In this document: positions 1 to 9,841 of the stretch, in pieces
How positions within the stretch are numbered: position 1 is the first letter of the stretch
Layout: each line of letters starts with the position of its first letter
From: Pseudorhizobium banfieldiae
Lineage (GTDB): Bacteria > Pseudomonadota > Alphaproteobacteria > Rhizobiales > Rhizobiaceae
Direction: 5' to 3'
Length of the DNA: 64,000 bases
NCBI RefSeq assembly: GCF_000967425.1
Contig: NZ_FO082820.1
Span: 1,736,001 to 1,800,000, forward strand
The notes under the pieces: generated by a model
Databases searched by the model: none
The model's input: the letters and a program-made list of their open reading frames with translations, nothing else
Told to the model about the DNA's origin: nothing
Position numbers and translations under genes: made by a program

Positions 1-2203
1 GGTCCCCGGACTGCAATGTGATTCCGCGCACGCCGATCGAGTTACGACCTGCAAAGACACGAACGCTATCGACGGGGAAGCGGATGCACTGGCCCAGCGC
101 GGTCGTCAGGAGTACGTCGTCGCGGTCGGTACACGTCTCGACGGAGAGGATTTCGTCGCCCTCCTCCTCGAGCTTCATCGCGATCTTGCCGTTGCGGTTG
201 ACCTGGATGAAATCGGAAAGCTTGTTCCGTCGAACGGTGCCGCGTGTCGTCGAGAACATGACGTCGAGATTGTCCCAGGTCGTCTCGTCTTCCGGCAACG
301 GCATGATGGTCGTGATGCGCTCTCCCGGCTCCAGCGGCAACATGTTGATCAGTGCCTTGCCGCGCGAGGTGGGCGTACCGATCGGCAGGCGCCAGACCTT
401 CTCCTTATAGACGATGCCGCGAGACGAGAAGAATAGCACCGGCGTGTGCGTATTGGCGACGAACAGCCGGGTCACGAAATCCTCGTCGCGCGTCGCCATT
501 CCCGAACGGCCCTTGCCGCCGCGCCGTTGGGCGCGATAGGTCGTGAGCGGCACCCGCTTGATGTAGCCGAGGTGTGAAACGGTGACGACCATGTCCTCAC
601 GGGCGATGAGATCCTCATCGTCCATGTCGGGGCCGCCCTCGAGGATTTCGGTACGCCTCGGCGTTCCGAACTCGTCCCGGACGGCCGTCAGCTCGTCCTT
701 GACGATCTGGTAGATGCGGACCCGAGACGAGAGGATTTCCAGGTAGTCGCTGATCTCTGCGCCGATCTTGTTGAGTTCGTCGGCAATCTCGTCCCTGCCC
801 AGGGCGGTCAGGCGGGCAAGACGCAGTTCGAGGATCGCGCGAGCCTGTTCTTCCGACAGGTTGTAGGTGCCGTCCTCATTGATGCGGTGGCGCGGATCGT
901 CGATCAGCCGGATCAGCGCATCGACATCATGGGCCGGCCAGCGGCGCGTCATCAGCTGCTCACGCGCGGTTGCCGGGTCCGGCGCGCGACGGATCAGGTT
1001 GATGACCTCGTCGATATTCGCGACGGCGATCGCCAGGCCGACCAACACATGTGCGCGTTCCCGGGCCTTGCGCAGGAGGTACTTCGTGCGCCGGCTGACG
1101 ACCTCTTCGCGGAAGGAAACAAATGCCTTCAGCATGTCGATCAGCGTCAGCTGCTCGGGCTTGCCACCGTTCAGGGCAACCATGTTGCAGCCGAATGACG
1201 TTTGTAGCGGCGTGTAACGGTAGAGCTGGTTGAGGATGACTTCGGCATTCGCATCGCGCTTGAGCTCGATGACGACGCGATAGCCCTGACGGTCGGATTC
1301 GTCGCGAAGATCGGAAATGCCTTCGATGCGCTTGTCGCGCACGAGCTCGGCCATCTTCTCGATCATCGTCGCCTTGTTCACCTGATAGGGAACCTCGGTG
1401 ATGATGATCTGTTCGCGGTCCCCCCGCATCGGCTCGATATGCGCCCGGCCGCGCATGATGACGGAGCCGCGCCCGGTCTCATAGGCGGACTTGATCCCTG
1501 CCCTGCCCAGGATCAATGCGCCGGTCGGAAAGTCGGGCCCCGGAATGATCTGCATCAGTTCCGGCAGTTCGATGGCCGGATTGTCGATCAAGGCGATGCA
1601 GGCATCGATCACCTCGGCAAGATTGTGCGGCGGAATATTCGTCGCCATGCCGACTGCGATGCCACCTGCGCCATTGACGAGGAGGTTCGGGAAGCGTGCC
1701 GGTACCACGACCGGTTCGGACATCGTCCCATCATAGTTGTCGCGAAAGTTGACCGTCTCCTTGTCGAGGTCGTCAAGAAGCGAATGTGCAGCCTTCGCCA
1801 GGCGGCATTCCGTGTAGCGCTGAGCCGCCGGCGGATCGCCGTCGATCGAGCCGAAGTTGCCTTGGCCGTCGATCAGCGGCAGGCGGAGCGACCAGTCCTG
1901 CGCCATACGTGCCAGGGCGTCGTAGATCGCAGAATCGCCATGAGGATGGTATTTACCCATCACATCACCGGTGACGCGGGCAGACTTCACATATTTCTTG
2001 TTCCAGTCGATGCCCATCTCGCTCATGGAGAAAAGGATGCGGCGATGGACCGGCTTCAATCCGTCACGAACATCCGGGAGCGCGCGGCTGACGATGACGC
2101 TCATGGCGTAATCGAGATAGGACCGCTGCATCTCTTCCATGATGGAAATGGGTTCGATGCCGGGTGGCAGCTTTCCGCCGCCGGGGGTGCTTTGCTCAGT
2201 CAA
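1..2203 (-). CDS. gyrA: DNA gyrase subunit A (3'-truncated by window edge)
   Basis: This is the A subunit of DNA gyrase, the type II topoisomerase that breaks and rejoins DNA to introduce negative supercoils. About 734 codons are visible and the C-terminal part lies beyond position 1. The N-terminus reads [20 protein letters not shown], followed by the breakage-reunion domain with the active-site tyrosine in [10 protein letters not shown]. The quinolone-resistance-determining region reads [10 protein letters not shown], so it has Ser and Asp at the E. coli 83 and 87 positions. The start is a TTG at 2203: an in-frame TGA lies three codons upstream and the next in-frame ATG is inside the conserved ISIMEEM segment. 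It is divergent from the MarC-family gene across a 224-base gap in which I see no clear regulatory site. Confidence 0.96.
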   Translation of the reverse strand, partial: MTEQSTPGGGKLPPGIEPISIMEEMQRSYLDYAMSVIVSRALPDVRDGLKPVHRRILFSMSEMGIDWNKKYVKSARVTGDVMGKYHPHGDSAIYDALARMAQDWSLRLPLIDGQGNFGSIDGDPPAAQRYTECRLAKAAHSLLDDLDKETVNFRDNYDGTMSEPVVVPARFPNLLVNGAGGIAVGMATNIPPHNLAEVIDACIALIDNPAIELPELMQIIPGPDFPTGALILGRAGIKSAYETGRGSVIMRGRAHIEPMRGDREQIIITEVPYQVNKATMIEKMAELVRDKRIEGISDLRDESDRQGYRVVIELKRDANAEVILNQLYRYTPLQTSFGCNMVALNGGKPEQLTLIDMLKAFVSFREEVVSRRTKYLLRKARERAHVLVGLAIAVANIDEVINLIRRAPDPATAREQLMTRRWPAHDVDALIRLIDDPRHRINEDGTYNLSEEQARAILELRLARLTALGRDEIADELNKIGAEISDYLEILSSRVRIYQIVKDELTAVRDEFGTPRRTEILEGGPDMDDEDLIAREDMVVTVSHLGYIKRVPLTTYRAQRRGGKGRSGMATRDEDFVTRLFVANTHTPVLFFSSRGIVYKEKVWRLPIGTPTSRGKALINMLPLEPGERITTIMPLPEDETTWDNLDVMFSTTRGTVRRNKLSDFIQVNRNGKIAMKLEEEGDEILSVETCTDRDDVLLTTALGQCIRFPVDSVRVFAGRNSIGVRGITLQSGD

Positions 2204-2427
2204 ATCGGATCACGATCTTTGTTCGGAATCAGTTGTGTTTCTATAGCGGAAAGCGGCTTCATGCGCCAAGTTCGACACCGGTTGTGAACAGGTTTCGAGC
2301 CCTGGCGAGAAAGCCGGCGTACCGCGGCGCACCAGACAATGGCCAGGTCACCCTTCCCTTGAAGGTCACGCCGTCCTAACAAGGTCGGAGGGGGTCCGCA
2401 AGGATCGGCAAACGCGCTGGAGGAGAG

Positions 2428-3060
2428 ATGGCGACTGCAGACATATTGGTCAATGCCTTCACCACCCTGCTCGTCACACTCGACCCGCCCGGGCTTGCGC
2501 CGGTTTTCCTGGGGCTGACGGTCGGCATGAGCCGTGAACAGCGCCGTCACGTCGCTGTGCGCGGCTCGCTGATAGCTTTAGGCATACTTGCCGTCTTCGC
2601 GCTCTTCGGCGCGAGCCTGCTGGGCTCCCTCGGAATATCCATGGGCGCCTTCCGCATCGCCGGCGGACTTCTGCTGTTCTGGATCTCTTTCGAGATGGTC
2701 TTCGAGCGCCGGCAGGAGCGCAAGGAAAAGACGTCGCAGGCGGCAATCACGGTCGACCACCTCCATAACATTGCGGTGTTTCCGCTGGCGCTTCCGCTGA
2801 TCGCTGGGCCGGGAGCCATTTCCGCGACGGTACTTCTCGCCGGCACCCTGGCAGGCCCATGGGACCGCCTTCTGCTGATCGGCGTTCTGGCACTCACGAT
2901 GGGCGTGGTACTGGCGGCCCTGCTGATCGCCGAACGGCTGGACCGCTTCCTGGGAGTAACGGGGCGGGCCATCCTGACCCGCCTTCTCGGAGTTATCCTC
3001 GCGGCACTGTCCGTCCAGTTCGTGGTGGACGGGGTGAAGTCGGCGTTCAACACCGTCTGA
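2428..3060 (+). CDS. MarC family integral membrane protein
   Basis: A 210-residue, strongly hydrophobic protein with about six membrane segments. It belongs by sequence character to the MarC/UPF0056 family of inner-membrane proteins, whose transport role is still unclear; E. coli MarC itself is not required for multidrug resistance. Family-like features are the N-terminal segment with TLLVTLDPPGLAPVFLGLT, the glycine-rich helix GAFRIAGGLLLFWISFEM and the stretch FPLALPLIAGPGAISATVLL. The ATG at 2428 follows a strong ribosome binding site (GGAGGAGAG). It is convergent with ssb, with a hairpin between the two stops. Confidence 0.85.
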   Translation: MATADILVNAFTTLLVTLDPPGLAPVFLGLTVGMSREQRRHVAVRGSLIALGILAVFALFGASLLGSLGISMGAFRIAGGLLLFWISFEMVFERRQERKEKTSQAAITVDHLHNIAVFPLALPLIAGPGAISATVLLAGTLAGPWDRLLLIGVLALTMGVVLAALLIAERLDRFLGVTGRAILTRLLGVILAALSVQFVVDGVKSAFNTV

Positions 3061-3070
3061 GCTTTTCAGA

Positions 3071-3093
3071 TCGGTTGCTTACAAAGCGACCGA
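3071..3093. terminator. Hairpin between convergent marC-type gene and ssb
   Basis: A 10-bp stem (TCGGTTGCTT pairing with AAGCGACCGA, one G-T wobble) with an ACA loop lies in the 40-base space between the two stop codons. Neither side has a long T tract, so intrinsic termination is likely but not certain. Confidence 0.4.
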
Positions 3094-3100
3094 ACGTAGA

Positions 3101-3649
3101 TCAGAACGGGATGTCGTCGTCCAGATCGCGGGAGAAGCCGCCTCCGCCACCCTGTCCGCCACCTTGGCCGCCACGGCTTCCGCCTCCGGCTGGCCGGTCG
3201 TAGTCGTCGCCGAAGTTGCCGCCGCCGTAGTCGCTGCCGCCACTGACACGGCCACCACCGCCGCCGCCGCCATAGCTGCCCTGCCCGCCACCTTCGCCGC
3301 GCCCGTCCAGCATGGTCAGCGTCGAGTTGAAGCCCTGCAGAACGACCTCCGTCGAATAGCGGTCATTGCCGTTCTGGTCCTGCCACTTGCGGGTCTGCAG
3401 CGCGCCCTCGATATAGAGCTTGGCGCCCTTCTTCACATACTGCTCGACGACCTTGCACAGGCCCTCGTTGAAGACGACGACATTGTGCCATTCGGTCTTC
3501 TCCTTGCGTTCGCCGCTGTTGCGGTCACGCCAGCTTTCCGAGGTGGCAATGCGCAGGTTGGCGATCGGACGGCCGTCCTGCGTGCGCCGAATTTCGGGAT
3601 CGGCGCCGACATTACCGATCAGGATTACCTTGTTGACGCTTCCAGCCAT
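3101..3649 (-). CDS. ssb: Single-stranded DNA-binding protein
   Basis: An SSB of 182 residues. It coats single-stranded DNA and recruits repair and replication proteins. Residues 1-115 form the OB fold, starting [21 protein letters not shown] glycine-rich, low-complexity linker follows (about residues 117-172), then the acidic tip DLDDDIPF, the conserved peptide that docks partner proteins. It is transcribed divergently from uvrA across an intergenic region holding a perfect alphaproteobacterial LexA box, so it is probably SOS-inducible together with uvrA. Confidence 0.97.
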   Translation of the reverse strand: MAGSVNKVILIGNVGADPEIRRTQDGRPIANLRIATSESWRDRNSGERKEKTEWHNVVVFNEGLCKVVEQYVKKGAKLYIEGALQTRKWQDQNGNDRYSTEVVLQGFNSTLTMLDGRGEGGGQGSYGGGGGGGRVSGGSDYGGGNFGDDYDRPAGGGSRGGQGGGQGGGGGFSRDLDDDIPF

Positions 3650-3763
3650 AGTTCTTCACCTTGTTCGCTGCCTGTCGTGCAGCCAATTTCCGAGAGGACG
3701 GTAGCTTAGACCATCTGCCGCCGGGATTGGCCTCCCTCTGCCGCTCATCCACAGTCGATTTTT

Positions 3764-3778
3764 GTTCTTTTTTTGTTC
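3764..3778. promoter_or_regulatory. LexA (SOS) box between ssb and uvrA
   Basis: The sequence is GTTC, seven T residues, then GTTC: an exact match to the direct-repeat GTTC-N7-GTTC operator used by LexA in alphaproteobacteria. It lies 115 bases upstream of the ssb start and 124 upstream of the uvrA start, so one operator could control both divergent genes. Divergent ssb/uvrA control by LexA is known in other bacteria; the match here is read directly from the sequence. Confidence 0.88.
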
Positions 3779-3901
3779 TATTAATTCTCTATGATCGAGT
3801 CAAGCGACTCGCATTTGACGCGGTCTGTTGGAGTTTCTGCCTTCACACCGCCACTTCATTCACTACATAAGGGCATCGATCCTTCCCCACCGAGCAGACT
3901 A

Positions 3902-6823
3902 ATGAGCGAACTTAAGACGATCTCCATCCGTGGTGCGCGTGAGCATAACCTGAAGGGTATCGATCTCGACTTGCCGCGCAACTCGTTGATCGTCATGACC
4001 GGGCTCTCCGGCTCAGGCAAATCCTCCCTCGCCTTCGACACGATCTACGCCGAGGGGCAGCGGCGCTATGTCGAAAGCCTTTCGGCCTATGCGCGCCAGT
4101 TCCTGGAGATGATGCAGAAGCCGGACGTGGACCAGATCGACGGGCTTTCCCCGGCCATTTCGATCGAGCAGAAGACGACATCCCGCAATCCGCGCTCGAC
4201 GGTCGGCACGGTCACCGAAATCTACGACTACATGCGCCTGCTGTTTGCGCGCGTCGGCGTTCCCTATTCGCCGGCAACCGGCCTGCCGATCGAGAGCCAG
4301 ACGGTCAGCCAGATGGTGGACAGGGTCCTCGCCTTCGAGGAGGGAACCCGTCTCTACATCCTGGCGCCGATGATCCGCGGTCGAAAGGGCGAGTACAAGA
4401 AGGAACTCGCCGACCTGATGAAAAAGGGCTTCCAGCGGGTGAAGGTGGATGGCGAGTTCTACGAGATCGCCGATGTGCCGGCGCTCGACAAGAAATACAA
4501 GCATGACATCGACGTGGTGGTGGATCGCCTCGTTGTGCGTTCGGACATCGGTGCGCGACTGGCCGACAGCCTCGAGACCTCGCTGAAGCTTGCCGACGGT
4601 CTGGCAGTCGCGGAGTTTGCCGACAAGCCGCTCCCGCCGCAGGAAACGGCCGCGGGCGGCTCGGTGAACAAGTCGCTGAACGAAACGCATGAACGCATGC
4701 TCTTTTCGGAGAAATTCGCCTGCCCCGTTTCCGGCTTTACGATCCCGGAGATCGAACCGCGACTGTTCTCCTTCAACAATCCTTTCGGTGCCTGCCCCAC
4801 TTGTGACGGGCTCGGCTTCCAGCAGAAGATCGACGCGGCGTTGATCGTGCCGGAGCCGAACCGCACGCTGCGCGACGGCGCTATAGCCCCATGGGCCAAG
4901 TCGACTTCACCTTATTACAATCAGACTCTGGAGGGGCTTGGGAAGGTCTATGGCTTCAAGCTGTCCAGCCGCTGGTCGGAACTCTCCGAGCAGGCGCAAG
5001 CCGCCATCCTCCAGGGGACCGAAGAGAAGGTCGAGTTCCATTATGCGGACGGCGCCCGGTCCTACAAGACAACGAAGACATTCGAAGGGATCGTTCCCAA
5101 CCTCGAACGTCGCTGGAAGGAAACCGACAGCGCATGGGCGCGCGAGGAGATAGAGCGCTACATGTCGGCCGCGCCCTGCCCCGCCTGCAACGGCTTCCGT
5201 CTGAAACCGGAGGCACTGGCCGTTAAGGTCAACGCGCTGCACATCGGTCAGGTGACAGACATGTCCATCAAGGTGGCCCGGGACTGGTTCGAGGAACTGC
5301 CGCAGCACCTGAACACCAAGCAGAACGAGATTGCGGTCCGCATCCTCAAGGAGATCCGCGAGCGGCTACGCTTCCTCAATGACGTGGGCCTCGACTATCT
5401 CAGCCTTTCCCGAAATTCAGGCACTCTGTCCGGCGGAGAAAGCCAGCGCATCCGGCTTGCCTCGCAGATCGGTTCCGGACTGACAGGGGTGCTCTACGTG
5501 TTGGACGAACCGTCGATCGGCCTTCACCAACGGGACAATGCGCGATTGCTCGACACGCTGAAGCACCTGCGGGACATCGGCAATACCGTGATTGTCGTCG
5601 AGCATGACGAGGACGCGATCCTTACCGCCGATTATGTCGTCGATATCGGTCCTGCCGCAGGCATTCACGGCGGTGAAGTGGTCGCGGAAGGCACGCCCGC
5701 GCAGGTCATGGCAAACCCGAAATCGATTACCGGCAAGTATCTTTCCGGCGAACTCGGTGTCGCGGTGCCCGCGGAACGTCGCAAGCCGAAGAAGGGCAAG
5801 GAGATCAAGGTCGTCGGCGCCCGCGGCAACAATCTGAGGAATGTCACCGCATCTGTGCCGCTCGGTGTTTTCACGGCGGTAACCGGCGTTTCGGGCGGCG
5901 GCAAGTCCACCTTCCTGATCGAGACGCTCTACAAGGCCGCCGCACGGCGGGTCATGGGTGCGCGAGAGATTCCGGCCGAGCATGACAGGATCGACGGTTT
6001 CGAACACATCGACAAGGTGATCGATATCGACCAGTCGCCGATCGGACGGACGCCGCGCTCCAACCCGGCCACCTATACCGGCGCCTTCACCCCGATCCGT
6101 GACTGGTTTGCAGGCCTCCCCGAGGCGAAGGCGCGGGGCTATGCGCCCGGCCGCTTTTCCTTCAACGTCAAGGGCGGCCGTTGTGAGGCCTGCCAAGGCG
6201 ACGGCGTCATCAAGATCGAGATGCACTTCCTCCCCGACGTCTATGTCACCTGCGACGTCTGCCACGGCAAGCGCTACAACCGTGAGACGCTCGACGTGCA
6301 TTTCAAGGGCAAGTCGATCGCCGATGTGCTGGACATGACGGTCGAGGAAGGTGTCGAGTTCTTCTCGGCCGTTCCCTCCGTGCGTGACAAGTTGCAGGCG
6401 CTCTTCAATGTCGGCCTGGGCTATATCAAGGTGGGGCAGCAGGCCAACACGCTTTCGGGTGGCGAGGCGCAGCGCGTCAAGCTAGCCAAGGAATTGTCGA
6501 AGCGCTCGACCGGACGCACGCTGTACATCCTCGACGAGCCGACGACGGGTCTGCATTTCCACGACGTGGCAAAGCTGCTCGACATGTTGCACGAACTGGT
6601 GAACCAGGGGAATTCGGTGGTGGTCATCGAGCATAATCTCGAGGTCATCAAGACGGCGGACTGGATCATCGACATCGGGCCGGAAGGTGGAACCGGCGGC
6701 GGCGAAGTGGTGGCAGCCGGACCGCCGGAGGTGATCGTCAAGGAAAAGCGGTCCTACACGGGTCAGTTCCTCAAGGAACTGCTCGATCGGCGGCCGGCGA
6801 AGAGGGTTGAGGCGGCGGAGTAG
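3902..6823 (+). CDS. uvrA: Excinuclease ABC subunit UvrA
   Basis: The damage-recognition ATPase of nucleotide excision repair, 973 residues. Both ABC modules are intact: Walker A motifs GLSGSGKSS near residue 35 and GVSGGGKST near 660, and signature motifs [12 protein letters not shown] and [12 protein letters not shown]. Zinc-binding cysteine pairs are visible at CPTC, CPAC and CEAC...CDVC. The first pair of the insertion-domain finger reads CPVSG, so one usual cysteine is missing. The chosen ATG gives [20 protein letters not shown], the usual family N-terminus; the open frame extends 37 codons upstream through the promoter region and that part is rejected. It is preceded by a LexA box. Confidence 0.97.
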   Translation: MSELKTISIRGAREHNLKGIDLDLPRNSLIVMTGLSGSGKSSLAFDTIYAEGQRRYVESLSAYARQFLEMMQKPDVDQIDGLSPAISIEQKTTSRNPRSTVGTVTEIYDYMRLLFARVGVPYSPATGLPIESQTVSQMVDRVLAFEEGTRLYILAPMIRGRKGEYKKELADLMKKGFQRVKVDGEFYEIADVPALDKKYKHDIDVVVDRLVVRSDIGARLADSLETSLKLADGLAVAEFADKPLPPQETAAGGSVNKSLNETHERMLFSEKFACPVSGFTIPEIEPRLFSFNNPFGACPTCDGLGFQQKIDAALIVPEPNRTLRDGAIAPWAKSTSPYYNQTLEGLGKVYGFKLSSRWSELSEQAQAAILQGTEEKVEFHYADGARSYKTTKTFEGIVPNLERRWKETDSAWAREEIERYMSAAPCPACNGFRLKPEALAVKVNALHIGQVTDMSIKVARDWFEELPQHLNTKQNEIAVRILKEIRERLRFLNDVGLDYLSLSRNSGTLSGGESQRIRLASQIGSGLTGVLYVLDEPSIGLHQRDNARLLDTLKHLRDIGNTVIVVEHDEDAILTADYVVDIGPAAGIHGGEVVAEGTPAQVMANPKSITGKYLSGELGVAVPAERRKPKKGKEIKVVGARGNNLRNVTASVPLGVFTAVTGVSGGGKSTFLIETLYKAAARRVMGAREIPAEHDRIDGFEHIDKVIDIDQSPIGRTPRSNPATYTGAFTPIRDWFAGLPEAKARGYAPGRFSFNVKGGRCEACQGDGVIKIEMHFLPDVYVTCDVCHGKRYNRETLDVHFKGKSIADVLDMTVEEGVEFFSAVPSVRDKLQALFNVGLGYIKVGQQANTLSGGEAQRVKLAKELSKRSTGRTLYILDEPTTGLHFHDVAKLLDMLHELVNQGNSVVVIEHNLEVIKTADWIIDIGPEGGTGGGEVVAAGPPEVIVKEKRSYTGQFLKELLDRRPAKRVEAAE

Positions 6824-6839
6824 TCGCCGGGGAGGCAAG

Positions 6840-7646
6840 ATGGCAGCGGAAGGCACGATTCGCACCGGAATCGGAGGCTGGACCTTCGAGCCGTGGGAAG
6901 GCAGTTTCTATCCCGAGAAGCTGCCGAAGAAGCGGCAGCTTGAATATGCGGCCGGCAAGCTGAAGGTCATCGAGGTCAACGGCACCTATTACGGATCGCA
7001 GAAGCCAGAGACTTTTGCGAAATGGGCCTCCGAAGTGCCGGAAGGCTTCATCTTCACGCTCAAGGCCAGCCGCTTCACGACTAACCGCAAGGTCTTGGCG
7101 GAGGCCGGCGAATCGATCGACAGGTTCTTCGCCCAGGGGCTGACCGAACTCGGCCCGCATCTCGGACCGATTCTTTGGCAGTTCGCGCCCACCAAGAAGT
7201 TCGAGCCCGAGGATTTCGAAGCATTCCTGAAGCTTCTGCCAGACAATGTAGACGGACTGCGTCTGCGGCATGTCGTGGAAGTACGCCATGACAGTTTCAA
7301 GGTGCCGGAATTCGTGCAACTCCTCGCCCGGCACAATGTCGCGCCCGTCTGCGCCGATCATCATGAATACCCGATGATCGCTGACGTAACCGCTGATTTC
7401 GTCTACGCGCGGCTGCAGACGGGATCCGACGACATCCCGAATTGCTATGCGGAAGCCGATCTGAAGGCGTGGGCGGATCGTCTGGAGACATGGGCGTCGG
7501 GTGGTGTGCCGGGCGACCTGCCGTTCGTCGACGGGGCTCGCAAGCCGAGGCAGGAACCACGTGACGTCTTTGCCTTCTTCATCCACGAGGGCAAGGTGAA
7601 TGCCCCGCAGGGGGCGATGGCCCTCCAGGGTTTGGTCGACGGCTGA
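6840..7646 (+). CDS. DUF72 family protein
   Basis: A 268-residue member of the DUF72 (YecE-like) family, predicted TIM-barrel proteins of unknown function. The N-terminal GIGGWTFEPWEGSFYP and the later VEVRHDSF block are characteristic. The ATG at 6840 follows a good ribosome binding site (GGGGAGG) and lies 16 bases after the uvrA stop, so the two are probably co-transcribed. Its TGA is directly adjacent to the stop of the convergent NAD(P)HX repair gene. Confidence 0.85.
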   Translation: MAAEGTIRTGIGGWTFEPWEGSFYPEKLPKKRQLEYAAGKLKVIEVNGTYYGSQKPETFAKWASEVPEGFIFTLKASRFTTNRKVLAEAGESIDRFFAQGLTELGPHLGPILWQFAPTKKFEPEDFEAFLKLLPDNVDGLRLRHVVEVRHDSFKVPEFVQLLARHNVAPVCADHHEYPMIADVTADFVYARLQTGSDDIPNCYAEADLKAWADRLETWASGGVPGDLPFVDGARKPRQEPRDVFAFFIHEGKVNAPQGAMALQGLVDG

Positions 7647-9122
7647 TCAGTCAACATCGAGCGGCCGAATGGCGTGGACCAGCGCTTCCGCCGTCATGCC
7701 CTCCCCTGCGCGAAGAGCGGCTTCCCCGTGGAGATAGACGCCCGCGGCAGCGGCCTCGAATGCCGGCATGCCGTTCGCCAGCAGCGCGCCGATCATTCCA
7801 GCGAGTACATCGCCCGAGCCGGCCGTCGCGAGCCAAGGCGGAGCGTTCTCGTTGACGGCGGCCCGGCCGTCGGGCGCAGCAATGACGGTATCGGCGCCCT
7901 TGTAGACGACGACGGCACTCGACCGTCGTGCGGCAGCCACGGCCTTGTCGACCTTGCTCAGGTCCCAGGCCTCGCTGATATCCGGGAAAAGACGGGCGAA
8001 CTCCCCCTCGTGAGGCGTCAGGACAAGGCGGGTTTCGCCGCGGTAGGCATCGAAGAGCGGGTCCGGACAGTCCCGGAAGGATGTTATCCCGTCAGCGTCC
8101 AGCACGAGCGGGTGGCCATCGAGCGCCAGGACGAAATCCCTCGCCTTTGCACCAACGCCAAATCCCGGCCCCAGGACGAAGGCAGAGAGTTTCCCGCTTG
8201 CCAGCCACTCCCTGATCGCCGATGCATTCTCCACTTCGCGCAGCATGACAGCAGTCAAATGTCCGGCATTCACCCCCATTGCATCGGGAGGCGAAGCGAC
8301 CGTGACGAGTCCGGCGCCGCTGGCTAGCCCGGCCTCCGCCGACAGGCGCGCGGCGCCCGTGTGCGAGGCGCCACCGGAGAAGACGGCGAGATGTCCCCGC
8401 CGGTATTTGTGCGATCCTGAATCAGGTTTCGACAGCAGGTGGCGCCACAGCGACGGCTGGTTCACCCGCAGCGCGCCCCCGGCACTTCGAACTATGCGCC
8501 ACGGGATGCCGATGTCGACGACCTCGACGTCACCGCAGAGTAACCTGCCGGGCATCAGCAGGTGGCCCGGCTTGCGCGCCATGAAGGTCACCGTATGGGT
8601 CGCGTTAAATGCGGCGCCGAGCGGCACGCCCCTGCGGCCGCAGAGGCCCGACGGGAGGTCGACGGCGATGACGGGAAGGCCGAACGCTTCCACGGCTGCG
8701 ATCACCGCCCGAAGGTCGGTTGGAACGTCACGCGCCAAGCCCGCACCGAAGACCGCGTCGATGATTGTGTCACCCTCCTGCAAGCTCAGATCCGACAGCG
8801 GCAAGGCCGGGAGCGGGCAAGCCCGCCTGGCAATTCCCGCGTCCCCGGCAGGCTCGAAGGCGACATCCAGCACGAAGATCTGCACCCCGGCGCCGGCCTC
8901 GGCAAGCGCACGGGCGGCAACATAGCCGTCTCCGCCATTGTTGCCCGGCCCACAAAGCACGACGAAGCGGCACGTCTGCGGATAAAGCCGCAGCGCCGCC
9001 GCCGCAACCGCCCACCCTGCTTTCTCCATCAGTCCGTAGGAGTCGATACCTGAGGCAGCCGCGGCAGCGTCCGCATCGGCCATTTCCTCCGGGGTGAGCA
9101 GTGTGGCATGGTCCTCGATCAT
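7647..9122 (-). CDS. nnr: Bifunctional NAD(P)H-hydrate epimerase / ADP-dependent NAD(P)H-hydrate dehydratase
   Basis: A repair enzyme of 491 residues that recycles damaged NADHX and NADPHX. The N-terminal epimerase half (YjeF-N) carries CGPGNNGGDGYVAARAL and a following FGAGL segment. The C-terminal ADP-dependent dehydratase half (YjeF-C, ribokinase-like) carries GGASHTGAARLS, VLGPGFG, LTPHEGEF and the terminal NENAPPWLATAGSGDVLAG, including the GSGD motif. I chose the ATG at 9122 (MIEDHATLLTPEEMADAD); a TTG at 9188 would add 22 residues without conserved character. Its stop is back to back with the stop of the convergent DUF72 gene, leaving no room for a separate terminator. Confidence 0.9.
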   Translation of the reverse strand: MIEDHATLLTPEEMADADAAAAASGIDSYGLMEKAGWAVAAAALRLYPQTCRFVVLCGPGNNGGDGYVAARALAEAGAGVQIFVLDVAFEPAGDAGIARRACPLPALPLSDLSLQEGDTIIDAVFGAGLARDVPTDLRAVIAAVEAFGLPVIAVDLPSGLCGRRGVPLGAAFNATHTVTFMARKPGHLLMPGRLLCGDVEVVDIGIPWRIVRSAGGALRVNQPSLWRHLLSKPDSGSHKYRRGHLAVFSGGASHTGAARLSAEAGLASGAGLVTVASPPDAMGVNAGHLTAVMLREVENASAIREWLASGKLSAFVLGPGFGVGAKARDFVLALDGHPLVLDADGITSFRDCPDPLFDAYRGETRLVLTPHEGEFARLFPDISEAWDLSKVDKAVAAARRSSAVVVYKGADTVIAAPDGRAAVNENAPPWLATAGSGDVLAGMIGALLANGMPAFEAAAAGVYLHGEAALRAGEGMTAEALVHAIRPLDVD

Positions 9123-9223
9123 CCCGTCAATTGAGACGAAAGTCCGCCTGCACGCAAGATCACGCACCGACCGCGGCGAGACGCCCAAAAGATACGCAAA
9201 TGCCTAAGACGTGATCGTCTAAG

Positions 9224-9240
9224 TGCACCCCGAGGGAGCG
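9224..9240. promoter_or_regulatory. Possible NtrC binding site upstream of glnB
   Basis: TGCACC-N5-GGAGCG: the left half matches the NtrC half-site TGCACC exactly and the right half matches GGTGCA at four of six bases. It lies about 145 bases upstream of the -24/-12 promoter, an acceptable distance for an enhancer-type activator. The remainder of the 323-base gap before glnB shows no gene. Confidence 0.3.
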
Positions 9241-9382
9241 CGAAGGCAACGCGGCGGCGTTGAAAGCGTCATCCGCCTAAAATGAAGGCTAGCGGGAGCC
9301 GTCAATAGAAACCCCTGAGACGTGCGGCTTACCCGCTTTTGGCTTCCGCCATCGAATTTTTTGCCCCAGCGTCTTTGCAGAC

Positions 9383-9398
9383 TGGCATGATACCTGCA
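9383..9398 (+). promoter_or_regulatory. Sigma-54 (-24/-12) promoter of glnB
   Basis: TGGCATGATACCTGCA matches the sigma-54 consensus TGGCAC-N5-TTGCA with the invariant GG and GC dinucleotides separated by exactly ten bases. It ends 47 bases before the glnB start codon. Rhizobial glnB-glnA operons are known to use an NtrC-dependent sigma-54 promoter, so this fits. Confidence 0.82.
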
Positions 9399-9439
9399 TT
9401 AGTAGGGACGCCGGTAACGGCCACGTCAGGGAGAGATAG

Positions 9440-9784
<345 letters not shown>

Positions 9785-9841
9785 TTCGCCAGGCCTCCCA
9801 GCCTCGGCACAATTCGTCATCACATTTCAAGGAAGCAGCAA

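Noticed and set aside
2221..2235. GTTC-N7-GTTG near the gyrA start, resembling a LexA box
   Set aside because: The second half-site is GTTG rather than GTTC, and gyrA is not a usual SOS gene; a match of this quality is expected by chance.
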